Assembly: GCA_944388245.1 (NCBI GenBank)
Contig: CALXIA010000002.1
Span: 28,414-92,413 of the forward strand
Direction: 5' to 3'
Source: an uncultured Gemmiger sp.
GTDB lineage: Bacteria > Bacillota > Clostridia > Oscillospirales > Ruminococcaceae
Length of the DNA: 64,000 nucleotides
How positions within the stretch are numbered: the stretch's first letter is position 1; every line of letters starts with the position of its first letter. This document shows positions 41,493 through 50,352 of this stretch, piece by piece. The position numbers and the translations under genes were made by a program. Under the pieces are notes generated by a model. It was not told the DNA's origin. It was given only the letters and a program-made list of their open reading frames with translations, and made no database searches.

Positions 41493-42983
41493 ATGAGAAG
41501 CGCCGGAATTTTGCTGCCGGTCACCTCGCTGCCCTCCCCCTGGGGGGTGGGCACAATGGGGGCGGCCGCGCGCGAGTTTGTGGACTTTCTGCATCGTTCC
41601 GGGCAGTCTTATTGGCAGATCCTCCCGATATGCCCCACCGGGTACGGCAATTCGCCCTACCAGTCCTTTTCCTCCTTCGCGGGCAATCCCTACCTGATCG
41701 ATCTGGACGCCCTGGCCGGCGCCGGCCTTCTGCGGCCGGAGGAGTACCGGGAGCGGGATTGGGGCTCCGACCCGGCCAAGGTGGACTACGGTCTGCTGTA
41801 CAAGAATCGGTACGAGGTGCTGCGGATCGCCGCGGGCCGGTATGAGCAGCGGTATCCCGACCGGCTGGCGGATTTCTGCCGGGAACAGGCAGCCTGGCTG
41901 GAAGACTACGCCCTGTTCATGGCACTGAAAGACCATTTCCACGGCGCGCCCTGGAGCGAGTGGAGCGAACCGCTTCGCCGCCGCGAACCCCAGGCACTGG
42001 ACGATGCCCGCCGACAGCTGGCGGAGGATGTCCGGTTCTGGCGCTGTGTGCAGGCCATCTTCTTTGAACAGTGGGAGAGCCTCAAGGCCTTCGCCAACCA
42101 GAAGGGTGTGCGGATCATCGGGGATCTGCCGTTTTATGTCTCGGGCGACAGTGCCGATGTCTGGGCCGACCCGGGCCAGTTCCAGCTGGACGGGGGTCTG
42201 CGCCCGGTGGAGGTGGCGGGCTGCCCGCCGGACGGATTCGCGGCCGGGGGCCAGCTGTGGGGCAACCCGCTGTTCGCCTGGGATCGGATGAAGGCGGAGG
42301 GCTATGCCTGGTGGATGCGCCGGATCGCCTTCCAGCTTCGGATCTACGACGTTCTGCGCATCGACCATTTCCGCGGTTTTGATTCCTACTATGCCATTCC
42401 CCGGGACGCCGCGGACGCGCGGGGCGGGCGCTGGCGTCCCGGCCCGGGGATCGACTTTTTCCGGGAGATGGAGCGCCGGATGGGCCGCCAGAACATCATC
42501 GCGGAGGATCTGGGTTTCCTGACCCCCTCGGTGCGCACCCTCCTGGCACGGACAGGGTATCCGGGCATGAAGGTGCTGGAACTGGCCTTTGACTCCCGGG
42601 ATACCGGCTCCGGTTATCTGCCGCATACCTATCCCCGCAACTGCGTGGTGTATACCGGCACCCACGACAACGATACGGTGCTGGGGTGGATGGCCCACGC
42701 CCCCCAGACGGACGTGGCGCAGGCGGTCGCCTATCTGCGCCTGAACGAGGCGGAAGGGTATCACTGGGGCATGATGCGCAGCGCCTGGGCCAGCGTGGGG
42801 GACCTGGCGATCATGCAGCTGCAGGACCTGCTGGGGCTGGGCAGCGAAGCGCGGATCAACACCCCCTCCACCATCGGGGACAACTGGACCTGGCGCTGTG
42901 CGCCCGGGATTTTCACCCAGGAACTGGCCGCCCGGCTGCGGGCGGAGACCGCCCTGTATGAGCGGTTGCCCGCACAGAACTGA
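41493..42983 (+). CDS. malQ: 4-alpha-glucanotransferase (amylomaltase)
   Basis: A 496-residue GH77 enzyme that transfers maltodextrin segments between alpha-1,4-glucans and releases glucose in the cytoplasm. Start motif RSAGILLPVTSLPSPWGVGTMG and SYWQILPICPTGYGNSPYQ are diagnostic. The catalytic residues read Asp291 (LRIDHFRGF), Glu338 (IIAEDLGF) and Asp392 (TGTHDNDT). It follows the LacI gene by 28 bases with a GAAAGGA ribosome site and is the last gene before a strong terminator. Together with the ABC transporter this suggests uptake of malto-oligosaccharides. Confidence 0.97.
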   Translation: MRSAGILLPVTSLPSPWGVGTMGAAAREFVDFLHRSGQSYWQILPICPTGYGNSPYQSFSSFAGNPYLIDLDALAGAGLLRPEEYRERDWGSDPAKVDYGLLYKNRYEVLRIAAGRYEQRYPDRLADFCREQAAWLEDYALFMALKDHFHGAPWSEWSEPLRRREPQALDDARRQLAEDVRFWRCVQAIFFEQWESLKAFANQKGVRIIGDLPFYVSGDSADVWADPGQFQLDGGLRPVEVAGCPPDGFAAGGQLWGNPLFAWDRMKAEGYAWWMRRIAFQLRIYDVLRIDHFRGFDSYYAIPRDAADARGGRWRPGPGIDFFREMERRMGRQNIIAEDLGFLTPSVRTLLARTGYPGMKVLELAFDSRDTGSGYLPHTYPRNCVVYTGTHDNDTVLGWMAHAPQTDVAQAVAYLRLNEAEGYHWGMMRSAWASVGDLAIMQLQDLLGLGSEARINTPSTIGDNWTWRCAPGIFTQELAARLRAETALYERLPAQN

Positions 42984-42990
42984 TACAAAA

Positions 42991-43024
42991 AACTCCCGGA
43001 AACGCAGGTTTCCGGGAGTTTTTT
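42991..43024 (+). terminator. Terminator after malQ
   Basis: Perfect 13-base stem AACTCCCGGAAAC (42991-43003) / GTTTCCGGGAGTT (43008-43020), loop GCAG, T-run. It may act in both directions, as a convergent MATE gene ends at 43041. Confidence 0.9.
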
Positions 43025-43040
43025 ATAGGTATAGGAAGAC

Positions 43041-44423
43041 TTATTCCTTGCCGTCTTCTGCGTGCGCCGGGTAGCGCTTGTCGGCAATGTGAAAATCCAG
43101 CCAGTTGCCGTGGGTGTAGTACCAGAAAAAGGCCAGCGAACTCAAGCTCCAGGTCAGGGGATAGACCCAGTAGACCATCTGGATGCTGTGGGTCAGGGGC
43201 ACGGTGATCATCAGGAAAGTGACCCGGATCAGGCACCAGCAGACCATCATGACCAGCATGGGGATCATGGATTTGCCCGCGCCCCGCAGCACCGCCGCGA
43301 TGGAATGGGAGTAGGCCAGCAAAAAGTAGAACAGCACCGAGGTGCGGGCCTTGTCGGTGCCGAACCGCACCACCTCGGGCGTGGCGTCAAAGGCGGCGAT
43401 CAGCTGCGGCGCCAGCAGAAAGATCAGAACGCCGATGGCCTCCGCCATGGAAACCGCGGCCAGCACCCCGAAGCGCACCCCCTTGCGGGTGCGTTCGTAT
43501 TCCCTGGCGCCCAGATTCTGACTTACAAAGGTGGTCAGCGCCATGGTAAAACTATTGATAGGAAGAAATCCGAAACCCTCTACCTTGGAATAGGCCCCGT
43601 AGCCGGCCATGGCCATCTCGCCAAAGGCGTTCACATTGGATTGCACCAGCACATTGGCAAAGGCGATAATGGAGTTCTGCACGCCGGAGGGCAGACCGAT
43701 CTGGATGATCTGCCGCAGATACAGCGGGTCAAAACAAAGTTTGCGCAGATTCAGCTTATAACACTCCCGGCTGCGCAGCAGATGCAGCAGACACAGCAGC
43801 GCGCTGATGGCCTGGGAGATCACGGTGGCCAGGGCAGCGCCGCCCACATCGGTGTGGAAAAACCGGATAAAGGTCACGTCCAGCACCAGATTGACCACCG
43901 AGGAAACGATCAGATAGTACAGGGGATGGCGGCTGTCGCCCACGGCCTGCAGGATGCCCACCAGGATGTTGTACATTACAAACCAGAGCGAGCCGGAAAA
44001 ATAGATGGTCAGATAGCTGGTCGACTGGGGCAGCACGCTGTCCGGGGTGCCCATCCAGCGCAGGATCTGGGGCGAGAGCAGCATGCCCAGCACCGTCATC
44101 AGGGTCCCGGCCACCAGGCCGAAGGCGGCGGTCGTGTGCACCGCCCGCTGAACGGCTGCCTCATCGCCGGCGCCATACAGCCGGGCGATCACCACGCCGG
44201 CGCCGCCGGCAGTGCCGCTCAAAAAGCCGATCAGCATGAAGATCAGGCTGCCGGAAGAACTCACCGCGGCCAGCGCGCTGCTCCCCAGAAAATTCCCCAC
44301 GATCAGCGAGTCTACCGTGTTGTAAAGCTGCTGAAACAGATTGCCCAGAAACAAAGGGAACGCAAAAAAGACCATCCGTTTCCAGATGGTACCGCTCGTC
44401 ATGGGTGCTACCGTTTTTGTCAT
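43041..44423 (-). CDS. MATE family efflux transporter
   Basis: A complete 460-residue MATE protein with 12 helices: IWKRMVFFAFPLFLGNLFQQLYNTVDSLIVGNFLG at the start, GAGVVIARLYGAGDE, PLYYLIVSSVVNLVLDVTF, GLPSGVQNSIIAFANVLVQSNVNAFG. Such proteins export cationic drugs or metabolites using an ion gradient; the substrate is unknown. The start at 44423 follows GGAAG. It stands alone, convergent with malQ. Unlike the MATE gene at 31660, the N-terminal helices are present. Confidence 0.93.
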   Translation of the reverse strand: MTKTVAPMTSGTIWKRMVFFAFPLFLGNLFQQLYNTVDSLIVGNFLGSSALAAVSSSGSLIFMLIGFLSGTAGGAGVVIARLYGAGDEAAVQRAVHTTAAFGLVAGTLMTVLGMLLSPQILRWMGTPDSVLPQSTSYLTIYFSGSLWFVMYNILVGILQAVGDSRHPLYYLIVSSVVNLVLDVTFIRFFHTDVGGAALATVISQAISALLCLLHLLRSRECYKLNLRKLCFDPLYLRQIIQIGLPSGVQNSIIAFANVLVQSNVNAFGEMAMAGYGAYSKVEGFGFLPINSFTMALTTFVSQNLGAREYERTRKGVRFGVLAAVSMAEAIGVLIFLLAPQLIAAFDATPEVVRFGTDKARTSVLFYFLLAYSHSIAAVLRGAGKSMIPMLVMMVCWCLIRVTFLMITVPLTHSIQMVYWVYPLTWSLSSLAFFWYYTHGNWLDFHIADKRYPAHAEDGKE

Positions 44424-44470
44424 TTCTCATCTTCCTTCCGCGTGTGCGCCGGATCAGGGCGACTTTTTCA

Positions 44471-44674
44471 TTATACGACCTTTTTCCCTTTGGCGCAAGA
44501 CGGTTTTCCCTTGCGGGACCGCGAAAATTTCCTGTCCGGCATGGGCGCCATCAGGCCGCACAGCAGCCAGAAATAGGGGGCCACGTCGATGACGCTGATG
44601 TTGAAAAAAGCCTGCGCCAGATATCCGATCGGGCACGCGATCTGCAGCGGCAGCGAGAGGCTGAACAGGAGCGG
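44471..44674 (-). pseudogene. C-terminal remnant of an O-antigen-ligase-like membrane protein
   Basis: About 67 residues ending at the stop 44471: PLLFSLSLPLQIACPIGYLA, QAFFNISVIDVAPYFWLLCG, then a basic tail. The pattern GYLAQAFFNISVxxVAPxFW is characteristic of the end of O-antigen ligase/polymerase (Wzy-like) proteins in clostridia. Upstream, another frame (about 44675-44780) could continue the protein as LYEFGPLSAVVIAIAFLF, so the gene seems both frameshifted and cut. No start or ribosome site serves the fragment. Confidence 0.45.
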
Positions 44675-44893
44675 CCCCTGAAAGGGTCGTTCGTATGGCG
44701 CGGCACAGTACAGAATAGGAACGCTATGGCAATGACAACGGCGGAGAGCGGACCAAATTCGTACAGGTGACCCGCGGCGCAGCCTTAGAATCCGATGTGC
44801 GGGAGGATGTGGGCTCTGGTGCGGCGGCCGATACGCAGGCCTCGGTCGAAATAGTGCGCAAGGGTGCGCGGACGGTACAGCCGCTGCGGACAA
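44675..44893. other. Gene-free stretch with possible coding remnants
   Basis: No intact gene is visible. On the minus strand scattered frames resemble pieces of a membrane protein continuing the O-antigen-ligase remnant, broken by an in-frame stop. The terminator of the GntR gene begins at 44894. Confidence 0.5.
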
Positions 44894-44944
44894 CAAAAAA
44901 TGAACCCGCCGAAACGGAAGATCCCCTTTCGGCGGGCTCATTTC
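44894..44944 (-). terminator. Terminator of the first GntR gene
   Basis: Read on the minus strand: ATGAGCCCGCCGAAA pairs with TTTCGGCGGGTTCAT (one wobble), followed by T6G. It lies about 38 bases beyond the GntR stop. Confidence 0.88.
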
Positions 44945-44982
44945 ATAACAGTTTTTCGGGGCATCCGCCCGCAGGCTGCAGC

Positions 44983-45648
44983 TTACGCCTCCGCTTCATC
45001 GGATGGGGTACACAGCGCCAGCATATCCTCGGTGCTGCGCATGACATGCAGATACATGCGCTGCGAGGCCTGCTCCCCGTCCCGGGCCTCGAGCGCCTGG
45101 AGCAAGATCGTGTGGTCCTGTAGAGAGACCTGCGGAAATTCGGCGGCAGCGTTGTCGATACCCACCGACAGGCCGTTCCAGAGTTCGGCGGCCATATTGC
45201 ACAGCCGGGTGTTTCCGCAGGCCTCCCAGATGGCGCGGTGGAATTGCTGGTTGCGGTTGCAATACTCCTGGGAATCGCCCGCCTGTACACACTTCACAGC
45301 GGCCTCGTGCGCGGCAAGAATCTCCGACAGATCCGCTTCTTTTTCGCAGATCAGCCGGCAGGCGGCGCTTTCCAGAATGGCCCGCAGTTCGTAATGGTCC
45401 TGGACCAGGGTTTCCTGTACACCCAGCACAACGGCGCCCTTGTTGGGGCGCAGGGCGAGAAATCCGTCCCGGGCCAGGATCTGGAATGCCTCCCGCACCG
45501 GTGTGATCGAAACGCCCAGTTGTTCGGCGGTGGCCTCCAGCGTCAGCACATCGCCTTCTTTCACATCCTGGGAAAAGATCGCTTTGCGCAGGGCCAGGGC
45601 TACGCGCTCCCGGGTGGGCAGCAGCTTGATCGGATGCAGATTGTTCAT
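44983..45648 (-). CDS. GntR-family regulator (FadR/FCD type)
   Basis: A 221-residue transcription factor. The winged helix-turn-helix at the N-terminus (TRERVALALRKAIFSQDVKEGD, LEATAEQLGVSITPVREAFQILARDGFLALRPNKGAVV) precedes an all-helical FCD ligand domain with ELRAILESAACRLICEKE, FHRAIWEACGNTRL and DHTILLQALEARDGEQA, which includes His/Asp/Glu metal-binding positions. Effectors of this class are usually small carboxylic acids. The start at 45648 follows AAAGGGAAC. Its relative lies 45 bases upstream in the same orientation; they may form one transcript. Confidence 0.92.
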   Translation of the reverse strand: MNNLHPIKLLPTRERVALALRKAIFSQDVKEGDVLTLEATAEQLGVSITPVREAFQILARDGFLALRPNKGAVVLGVQETLVQDHYELRAILESAACRLICEKEADLSEILAAHEAAVKCVQAGDSQEYCNRNQQFHRAIWEACGNTRLCNMAAELWNGLSVGIDNAAAEFPQVSLQDHTILLQALEARDGEQASQRMYLHVMRSTEDMLALCTPSDEAEA

Positions 45649-45693
45649 GGTAGGTTCCCTTTCGCGACAGGATCGGCTAGCACAACCCGCCGC

Positions 45694-46305
45694 TTATGTG
45701 TCGTTCCGGGGCAGATTTTGGATCAGGCTGTCCCCCATGGCGCGGCAGTGTTCCTGCAACGCATGGCGGCAACCCGCCAGATCCTTCTGTGCCAGCGCCA
45801 GCAGATACTGGCGGAATCCTTCGGTGCAGCGTGTGTCGGGCGCGCGGAGCCCAACACGGACAAAACATTCCACCATATCGGTCACAAGCGCATGCAGATA
45901 TGCACAGGAGACCGATTGGGCTAATGTGCGGTGAAAACGCAGCATGGTATCCGCTGTAATCCGGGAGGGGATTGTTTCGGTAAATCGCTGCCAGGCGGCA
46001 GGATCTTGCGCCAGATCCTCCAGACACTGCGCCTGGCACAGGGCGATCATCGCAAAAATTTGCAGCACATGCGCGCCGGTGATCGGGCTGACCCGAACGT
46101 GCCGGTTGGGAAGACGCTCCAAAAGACCCCGCCGCTCCAGGCGGGAAATTGCGTCCCGCACCGGCATGCGGGATACCCCGAAGGTCTCTGCCAGTTCCTC
46201 CTGCGTAAGTTCAGAGCCGCCCGGCAGATCGCCGGACAGAATGGTTTCGGTAAGTTGGATCACAATGGACTGACTGATGGACAGAGACTTTTCCAATGGC
46301 TGCAT
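45694..46305 (-). CDS. Second GntR-family regulator (FCD type)
   Basis: A 203-residue paralogue of the neighbouring regulator with the winged-helix domain (LTETILSGDLPGGSELTQEELAETFGVSRMPVRDAISRLERRGLLERL) and a reduced FCD domain (HRTLAQSVSCAYLHALVTDMVECFVRVG, RQYLLALAQKDLAGCRHALQEHC). Similarity between the two is of family level, so this is an old duplication or independent recruitment. GGAG lies before the ATG at 46305. No transporter or enzyme gene sits directly beside it, so its target is unclear; the cupin gene upstream is a candidate. Confidence 0.9.
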   Translation of the reverse strand: MQPLEKSLSISQSIVIQLTETILSGDLPGGSELTQEELAETFGVSRMPVRDAISRLERRGLLERLPNRHVRVSPITGAHVLQIFAMIALCQAQCLEDLAQDPAAWQRFTETIPSRITADTMLRFHRTLAQSVSCAYLHALVTDMVECFVRVGLRAPDTRCTEGFRQYLLALAQKDLAGCRHALQEHCRAMGDSLIQNLPRNDT

Positions 46306-46462
46306 GTGCGACTGCTCCAGAACCTGTATGAATTTTCGTGCGCCGCAAGGGCTCCGAATTTACAGATTTAGTTTACCATTTTTTTGACAAAATGGCAACC
46401 CTGACCAAACACAGCGCACCAAATGGCCTGGACCAGCGAGAAAACAGGCTGATCCGAGGGGA

Positions 46463-46900
46463 TTATCTCAGCCGGTCGTATTCCTCGTCGCTCACCGGCT
46501 CCAGCCATTCGTTGGCGGTCTCCTCGCCGGGCACCTCCACCGCGATATGGGAAAACCAGGAGTCCCGGGCGGCCCCGTGCCAGTGTTTGACATTGGCCGG
46601 GATGGTAACGACGGTGCCGGGCGTCAGGCGCTGCGCCGGCTTGCCTTCCTCCTGGTACCATCCCTCTCCGGCGGTGCCGAGCAGAAGCTGGCCGCCGCCA
46701 TGCTTGGCCCGATGAATATGCCAGTTGTTCCGGCAGCCCGGCTCAAAGGTCACGTTGGCAAGAAATACCGGGCACTGGCCGGGAACGGTCAGCGGATTCA
46801 GGTAGGAGTTGCCCACAAAATACCGGGCGTAGGCACTGTTCTCCTGCCCCAGCCCAAACAGATTCTGTCGGTCAAATTCGGATGCATCCATTGTTTTCAT
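46463..46900 (-). CDS. Cupin-domain protein
   Basis: A 145-residue single-domain cupin. The two metal motifs are visible: NNWHIHRAKHGGGQLLLGTAGEGWYQ (motif 1, with the His pair) and PGTVVTIPANVKHWHGAARD (motif 2 with His). Small proteins of this form often accompany carboxymuconolactone-decarboxylase-like proteins and LysR regulators in clostridia; the reaction is not known. ATG 46900 is preferred because GAGGAAT lies upstream and the longer frame starts in charged, non-conserved sequence. It lies downstream of the LysR gene on the same strand but is separated by a hairpin. Confidence 0.88.
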   Translation of the reverse strand: MKTMDASEFDRQNLFGLGQENSAYARYFVGNSYLNPLTVPGQCPVFLANVTFEPGCRNNWHIHRAKHGGGQLLLGTAGEGWYQEEGKPAQRLTPGTVVTIPANVKHWHGAARDSWFSHIAVEVPGEETANEWLEPVSDEEYDRLR

Positions 46901-46999
46901 ACGATTCCTCGCTTTCTCTCGGCTCTTTTCTTTGGCGTTGGGGCGGCGTTGGAAGACGCGCATCCCGGAAACGGATCAGTTGATTGTGTCGCTGTGACA

Positions 47000-47034
47000 A
47001 CAATAAAAGCGCCCCGGTGGGACGCTTTTATTGT
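47000..47034. terminator. Terminator between LysR and cupin genes
   Basis: ACAATAAAAGCG (47000-47011) pairs with CGCTTTTATTGT (47023-47034), with further inner GC pairs. On the minus strand the run TTTTATTGTT follows, so it terminates the LysR transcript. Confidence 0.75.
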
Positions 47035-47062
47035 AAACCAGAACAGAAGCTATGTCGAATAC

Positions 47063-47950
47063 CTACTTTGTATCGCCAGGAATAGCCGTAAGGCATTGGT
47101 GGACATGATCCAGCAAGGCCGAAAAAGCGGGCGGAAAAGTTTCGGCTTTTTTCCAGGCGAGGACGGTGCCGGCCTCCAGCGGCGGGGAAAGGGGAAGAAA
47201 CCGCAGCCCTTCGTAGCTGCACCGAAGCCGGATCGTCAGAAAAGCGCCCATGCCCTCCCGTGCCAGCAGCGCCATGTTGTAGGGGAGATTCCCGGTGGCC
47301 ACTGCCCGAAGGTTCGCGGCATAGGGCCCAAACCAGCGCTCCAGTTCTTTTTGCACTATGCCGCGCTCGGTAAAGATCAGGGGCAAATTGGCCAGATCCT
47401 GGGCGGTGACGGCCTCTTTCTGCGCCAGCGGAGAGTCTTCCGGCAGATGCACGCCCCATTGTTCCCGAACCGGCAGCCGCAGAATGTCATACCGGCTGAT
47501 ATCCACCGGTTCCAGCAGCAGGCCCAGGTCCAGCGTGCCGTTTTCCAGCCGCTCCTTGGTGTGGTCGGCGTTGCCGCTGGAGATGCGATAGGTGATCCGG
47601 GGATGCTGCTTTTGAAAGGAGGCCAGCCATCCGGCCAGCAGATGCATCCCCTCCAGATCGCCGCTGCCGATCGCGATCTCGCCCCGCAGTTCTGGATCCC
47701 GCCGGAATTCCCGCTCGGTCTTTTCCGCCAGGTCCACCAGTTCCTGCGCCCGCCGGCGCAGCAGCATCCCGTCGTCGGTTAGAACGATACGGTACCGGCT
47801 GCGGTAAAAAAGCTGTACGCCCAGTTCCTCTTCCAGCTGCATCAGCTGCCGGGAGAGGGTGGGCTGTGTCAGGTGAAGCAGCGCGGCGGCCCGGGTGATG
47901 TTCTCCTCCCGGGCTACCGCCAGAAAATATTTCAGTACCCGCAGTTCCAT
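47063..47950 (-). CDS. LysR-family transcriptional regulator
   Basis: A 295-residue regulator. The N-terminal helix-turn-helix MELRVLKYFLAVAREENITRAAALLHLTQPTLSRQLMQLEEELGVQLFYR is fully conserved, and the effector domain follows (GEIAIGSGDLEGMHLLAGWLASFQKQHPRI and a C-terminal AREGMGAFLTIR). The ATG at 47950 is chosen over upstream in-frame starts because AGGAGG precedes it and the conserved domain begins there. It is divergent from rnhA. A role in controlling the downstream cupin gene is possible, although a hairpin separates them. Confidence 0.93.
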   Translation of the reverse strand: MELRVLKYFLAVAREENITRAAALLHLTQPTLSRQLMQLEEELGVQLFYRSRYRIVLTDDGMLLRRRAQELVDLAEKTEREFRRDPELRGEIAIGSGDLEGMHLLAGWLASFQKQHPRITYRISSGNADHTKERLENGTLDLGLLLEPVDISRYDILRLPVREQWGVHLPEDSPLAQKEAVTAQDLANLPLIFTERGIVQKELERWFGPYAANLRAVATGNLPYNMALLAREGMGAFLTIRLRCSYEGLRFLPLSPPLEAGTVLAWKKAETFPPAFSALLDHVHQCLTAIPGDTK

Positions 47951-48063
47951 GGCGGCAGCACCTCCTGTCTGTATCCTATCACACCAGCGGAATGGCAGCA
48001 AGAGAAAAATGCCTCTCGGCTATATATGAGAGGATAAAATGCCGATTGTGTGAAATGCCGCTC

Positions 48064-48092
48064 TTGCCCCGGCCGGCCTAAACCGATATAAT
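48064..48092 (+). promoter_or_regulatory. Promoter of rnhA
   Basis: TTGCCC (48064-48069), 17-base spacer, TATAAT (48087-48092), 51 bases before the ATG. Confidence 0.65.
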
Positions 48093-48143
48093 ACAAGAGA
48101 TACGGGCGCACGGCCCATTATATCCGATGCAAAGGAGAACGCC

Positions 48144-48593
48144 ATGAAACAGATCGAGATTTTTACCGACGGGGCTTGCAGCGGCAATCCCGGCCCGGGA
48201 GGCTGGGGCGCCGTGCTGCGGTATCGGGGCGTGGAAAAGGAGCTGAGCGGGGGCGAAGCCCAGACCACCAATAACCGCATGGAACTGACCGCCCTGATCG
48301 AGGCGCTGGCGGTGCTCAAAGAACCCTGCGAGATCCTTCTGTGCAGCGACAGCAAGTACGTGATCGACGGGCTGCAGAAAGGATGGGCCAAGGGCTGGAA
48401 GGCCCGGGGCTGGAAAAAGGCGGATAAATCCCCGGCGCTGAACCCCGATCTGTGGGATCGGCTTTTGACCCTGGCGCAACCGCACACCATCCGGTACCAG
48501 TGGATCAAGGGGCATGCCGGCCACCCGGAGAATGAGCGCTGCGACCGGCTGGCGGTGGAACAGAGCCGCCGGTACGGGGGGCGGCAGGGCTGA
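48144..48593 (+). CDS. rnhA: Ribonuclease HI
   Basis: A 149-residue type 1 RNase H that cuts RNA in RNA:DNA hybrids. The DEDD metal-binding residues fall in [17 protein letters not shown] (Asp9), [13 protein letters not shown] (Glu), [13 protein letters not shown] (Asp) and [12 protein letters not shown] (Asp). The basic protrusion [18 protein letters not shown] is present as in the E. coli enzyme. AAAGGAG lies before the ATG. Monocistronic, with a new promoter following. Confidence 0.96.
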   Translation: MKQIEIFTDGACSGNPGPGGWGAVLRYRGVEKELSGGEAQTTNNRMELTALIEALAVLKEPCEILLCSDSKYVIDGLQKGWAKGWKARGWKKADKSPALNPDLWDRLLTLAQPHTIRYQWIKGHAGHPENERCDRLAVEQSRRYGGRQG

Positions 48594-48619
48594 TCGGCGC
48601 ATTTTTTGTCCGCAGGGTC

Positions 48620-48648
48620 TTGCAATCTACACCAAAAAGGTATATATT
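48620..48648 (+). promoter_or_regulatory. Promoter of the cysteine desulfurase operon
   Basis: TTGCAA (48620-48625), 17-base spacer, TATATT (48643-48648), about 57 bases before the ATG. No IscR-like or other operator is obvious. Confidence 0.65.
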
Positions 48649-48705
48649 AGTTTCAGCGGAGGCCGCGGGCTGTCCGCAATTCTAGCAAAGCAAGGTGACG
48701 CACTT

Positions 48706-49881
48706 ATGGAGCGTATCGTTTATTTGGATAACGCCGCCACCACCCCGGTAGATCCGCTGGTGGTGCAGGCGATGTTGCCGGTGCTGCAGGGGCCGGGCGG
48801 CAACCCCAGCAGCCATTACAGCATCGGTTATGAGGCCAAGGAGCAGTTGGATACAGCCCGCGCCCGGGTGGCGGCGGTGCTGAATTGTCTGCCTGGTGAG
48901 GTCTACTTCACCGGGGGCGGTTCGGAGGCAGACAACTGGGCCATCAAGGGCACGGCCCGCAAACTGGCCCGGCAGGGAAAGAAGCATCTGATCACCAGCG
49001 CCTTTGAGCACCATGCGGTGGTACATGCCATGCAGGCGCTGGAGAAGGACGGCTTTGAGGTGACCTGGCTGCCGGTGACCACCGACGGCTTTGTGAAGCC
49101 CGAGGATGTGGCGGCCGCCATCCGGCCGGACACCGCGCTGGTCAGCGTGATGCTGGCCAACAACGAGATCGGCACCATCCAGCCGATCAAGGAGATCGCG
49201 GCGATATGCCGGGAAAAGAAGGTCTGGTGCCACACCGACGCGGTGCAGGCGGTGGGGGCCATTCCGGTGGATGTGAAGGACCTGGGCGTGGATATGCTCA
49301 GCCTGAGCGGCCATAAATTCAACGGCCCCAAGGGCGTGGGCGCGCTGTACATCCGACGCGGCGTGCTGCCGGACAACCTGATCGACGGCGGCGGGCAGGA
49401 ATCCCGGCGCCGGGCGGGCACCGAGAATGTGGCGGGCATCGTGGGCCTGGGCGCGGCCATTGAACTGGCTGCCGCCCGCATGGAGGACAAGCGGGCCCAT
49501 CTGGTCCAGCTGCGGGATTATGTGATCCAGCGGGTGCTGGCCAATATTCCCCAGACACGCCTGAACGGCGACGCGAAGAACCGTCTGCCCGGCAACGCGA
49601 ACATCAGCTTCGCGGGCCTGGAAGGGGAGACCATCCTGCTGGATCTGGATATGCGCGGGATCTGCGCCTCCACCGGCTCGGCCTGCAACAGCGATAGCCT
49701 GGACCCCAGCCATGTGCTGCTGGCGATCGGGCTTCCGCACGAAGCGGCCCACGGAACCATGCGGTTCAGCTTTGGCCCGCAGAATACAATGGAAGACGCA
49801 GAGTATCTGTGCAGCGCACTGGAAGAGATCATTCCGCAGCGCCGGGCCATGAGCCCCGTTTGGAAGCCGCTGCAGCGATAA
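48706..49881 (+). CDS. Cysteine desulfurase (NifS/IscS family)
   Basis: A 391-residue PLP enzyme that takes sulfur from cysteine for Fe-S clusters and tRNA thiolation. It has YLDNAATTPVDP at the start, the PLP Lys204 in SGHKFNGPKG, and the sulfur-accepting Cys327 in the mobile loop STGSACNSDSLDPSHVL, typical of group I (IscS/NifS) enzymes. The ATG at 48706 follows AAGGTG. The next two genes are the scaffold and MnmA, so the operon supplies sulfur both to cluster assembly and to 2-thiouridine in tRNA. Confidence 0.95.
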   Translation: MERIVYLDNAATTPVDPLVVQAMLPVLQGPGGNPSSHYSIGYEAKEQLDTARARVAAVLNCLPGEVYFTGGGSEADNWAIKGTARKLARQGKKHLITSAFEHHAVVHAMQALEKDGFEVTWLPVTTDGFVKPEDVAAAIRPDTALVSVMLANNEIGTIQPIKEIAAICREKKVWCHTDAVQAVGAIPVDVKDLGVDMLSLSGHKFNGPKGVGALYIRRGVLPDNLIDGGGQESRRRAGTENVAGIVGLGAAIELAAARMEDKRAHLVQLRDYVIQRVLANIPQTRLNGDAKNRLPGNANISFAGLEGETILLDLDMRGICASTGSACNSDSLDPSHVLLAIGLPHEAAHGTMRFSFGPQNTMEDAEYLCSALEEIIPQRRAMSPVWKPLQR

Positions 49882-49905
49882 GGAACAATAAGGAGGCACA
49901 ACGCC

Positions 49906-50352
49906 ATGGGAATGTATAGTGAAAAGGTAATGGATCATTTTGCCCATCCCCGCAATGTGGGGGAATTGCCTGACGCCAACGGTGTGGGCGAGGTGGGCAA
50001 CGCCAAGTGCGGCGATATTATGCGGATGTATCTCAAGGTGGAGAACGGCCGCATTGAGGACGTCAAGTTCATGACCTTTGGCTGCGGTGCGGCCATCGCC
50101 ACCAGCAGCATGGCCACCGAACTGATCAAGGGCCGCACCATTGAGGAAGCCCTGGGGCTCACCAACAAAGCGGTGGTGGAGGCGCTGGACGGGCTGCCCC
50201 CGGTCAAGGTTCACTGCAGTGTTCTGGCCGAACAGGCGGTTAAGGCGGCTTTGAGCGATTACTACCGTCGTCAGGGCGTGGACCCGGAGCCCATTGTGGG
50301 CAAACTGACCGAAGATTGTCATGCCTGCGAGGGGGGACACTGCGGTGTCTGA
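49906..50352 (+). CDS. Fe-S cluster scaffold protein (NifU/IscU N-terminal type)
   Basis: A 148-residue scaffold on which Fe-S clusters are built with sulfur from the upstream desulfurase. The three conserved cluster cysteines are in GNAKCGDIM, FGCGAAIA and KVHCSVLAEQA. Beyond the normal ~125-residue IscU fold it has a tail, EPIVGKLTEDCHACEGGHCGV, with three extra Cys and two His. AAGGAGG precedes the ATG, 25 bases after the desulfurase gene. Its end overlaps the start of mnmA. Confidence 0.95.
   Translation: MGMYSEKVMDHFAHPRNVGELPDANGVGEVGNAKCGDIMRMYLKVENGRIEDVKFMTFGCGAAIATSSMATELIKGRTIEEALGLTNKAVVEALDGLPPVKVHCSVLAEQAVKAALSDYYRRQGVDPEPIVGKLTEDCHACEGGHCGV

Noticed and set aside
43062-44576. 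504-codon + strand frame
   Set aside because: Antisense of the MATE gene, rich in His/Gln/Gly as expected for a shadow frame.
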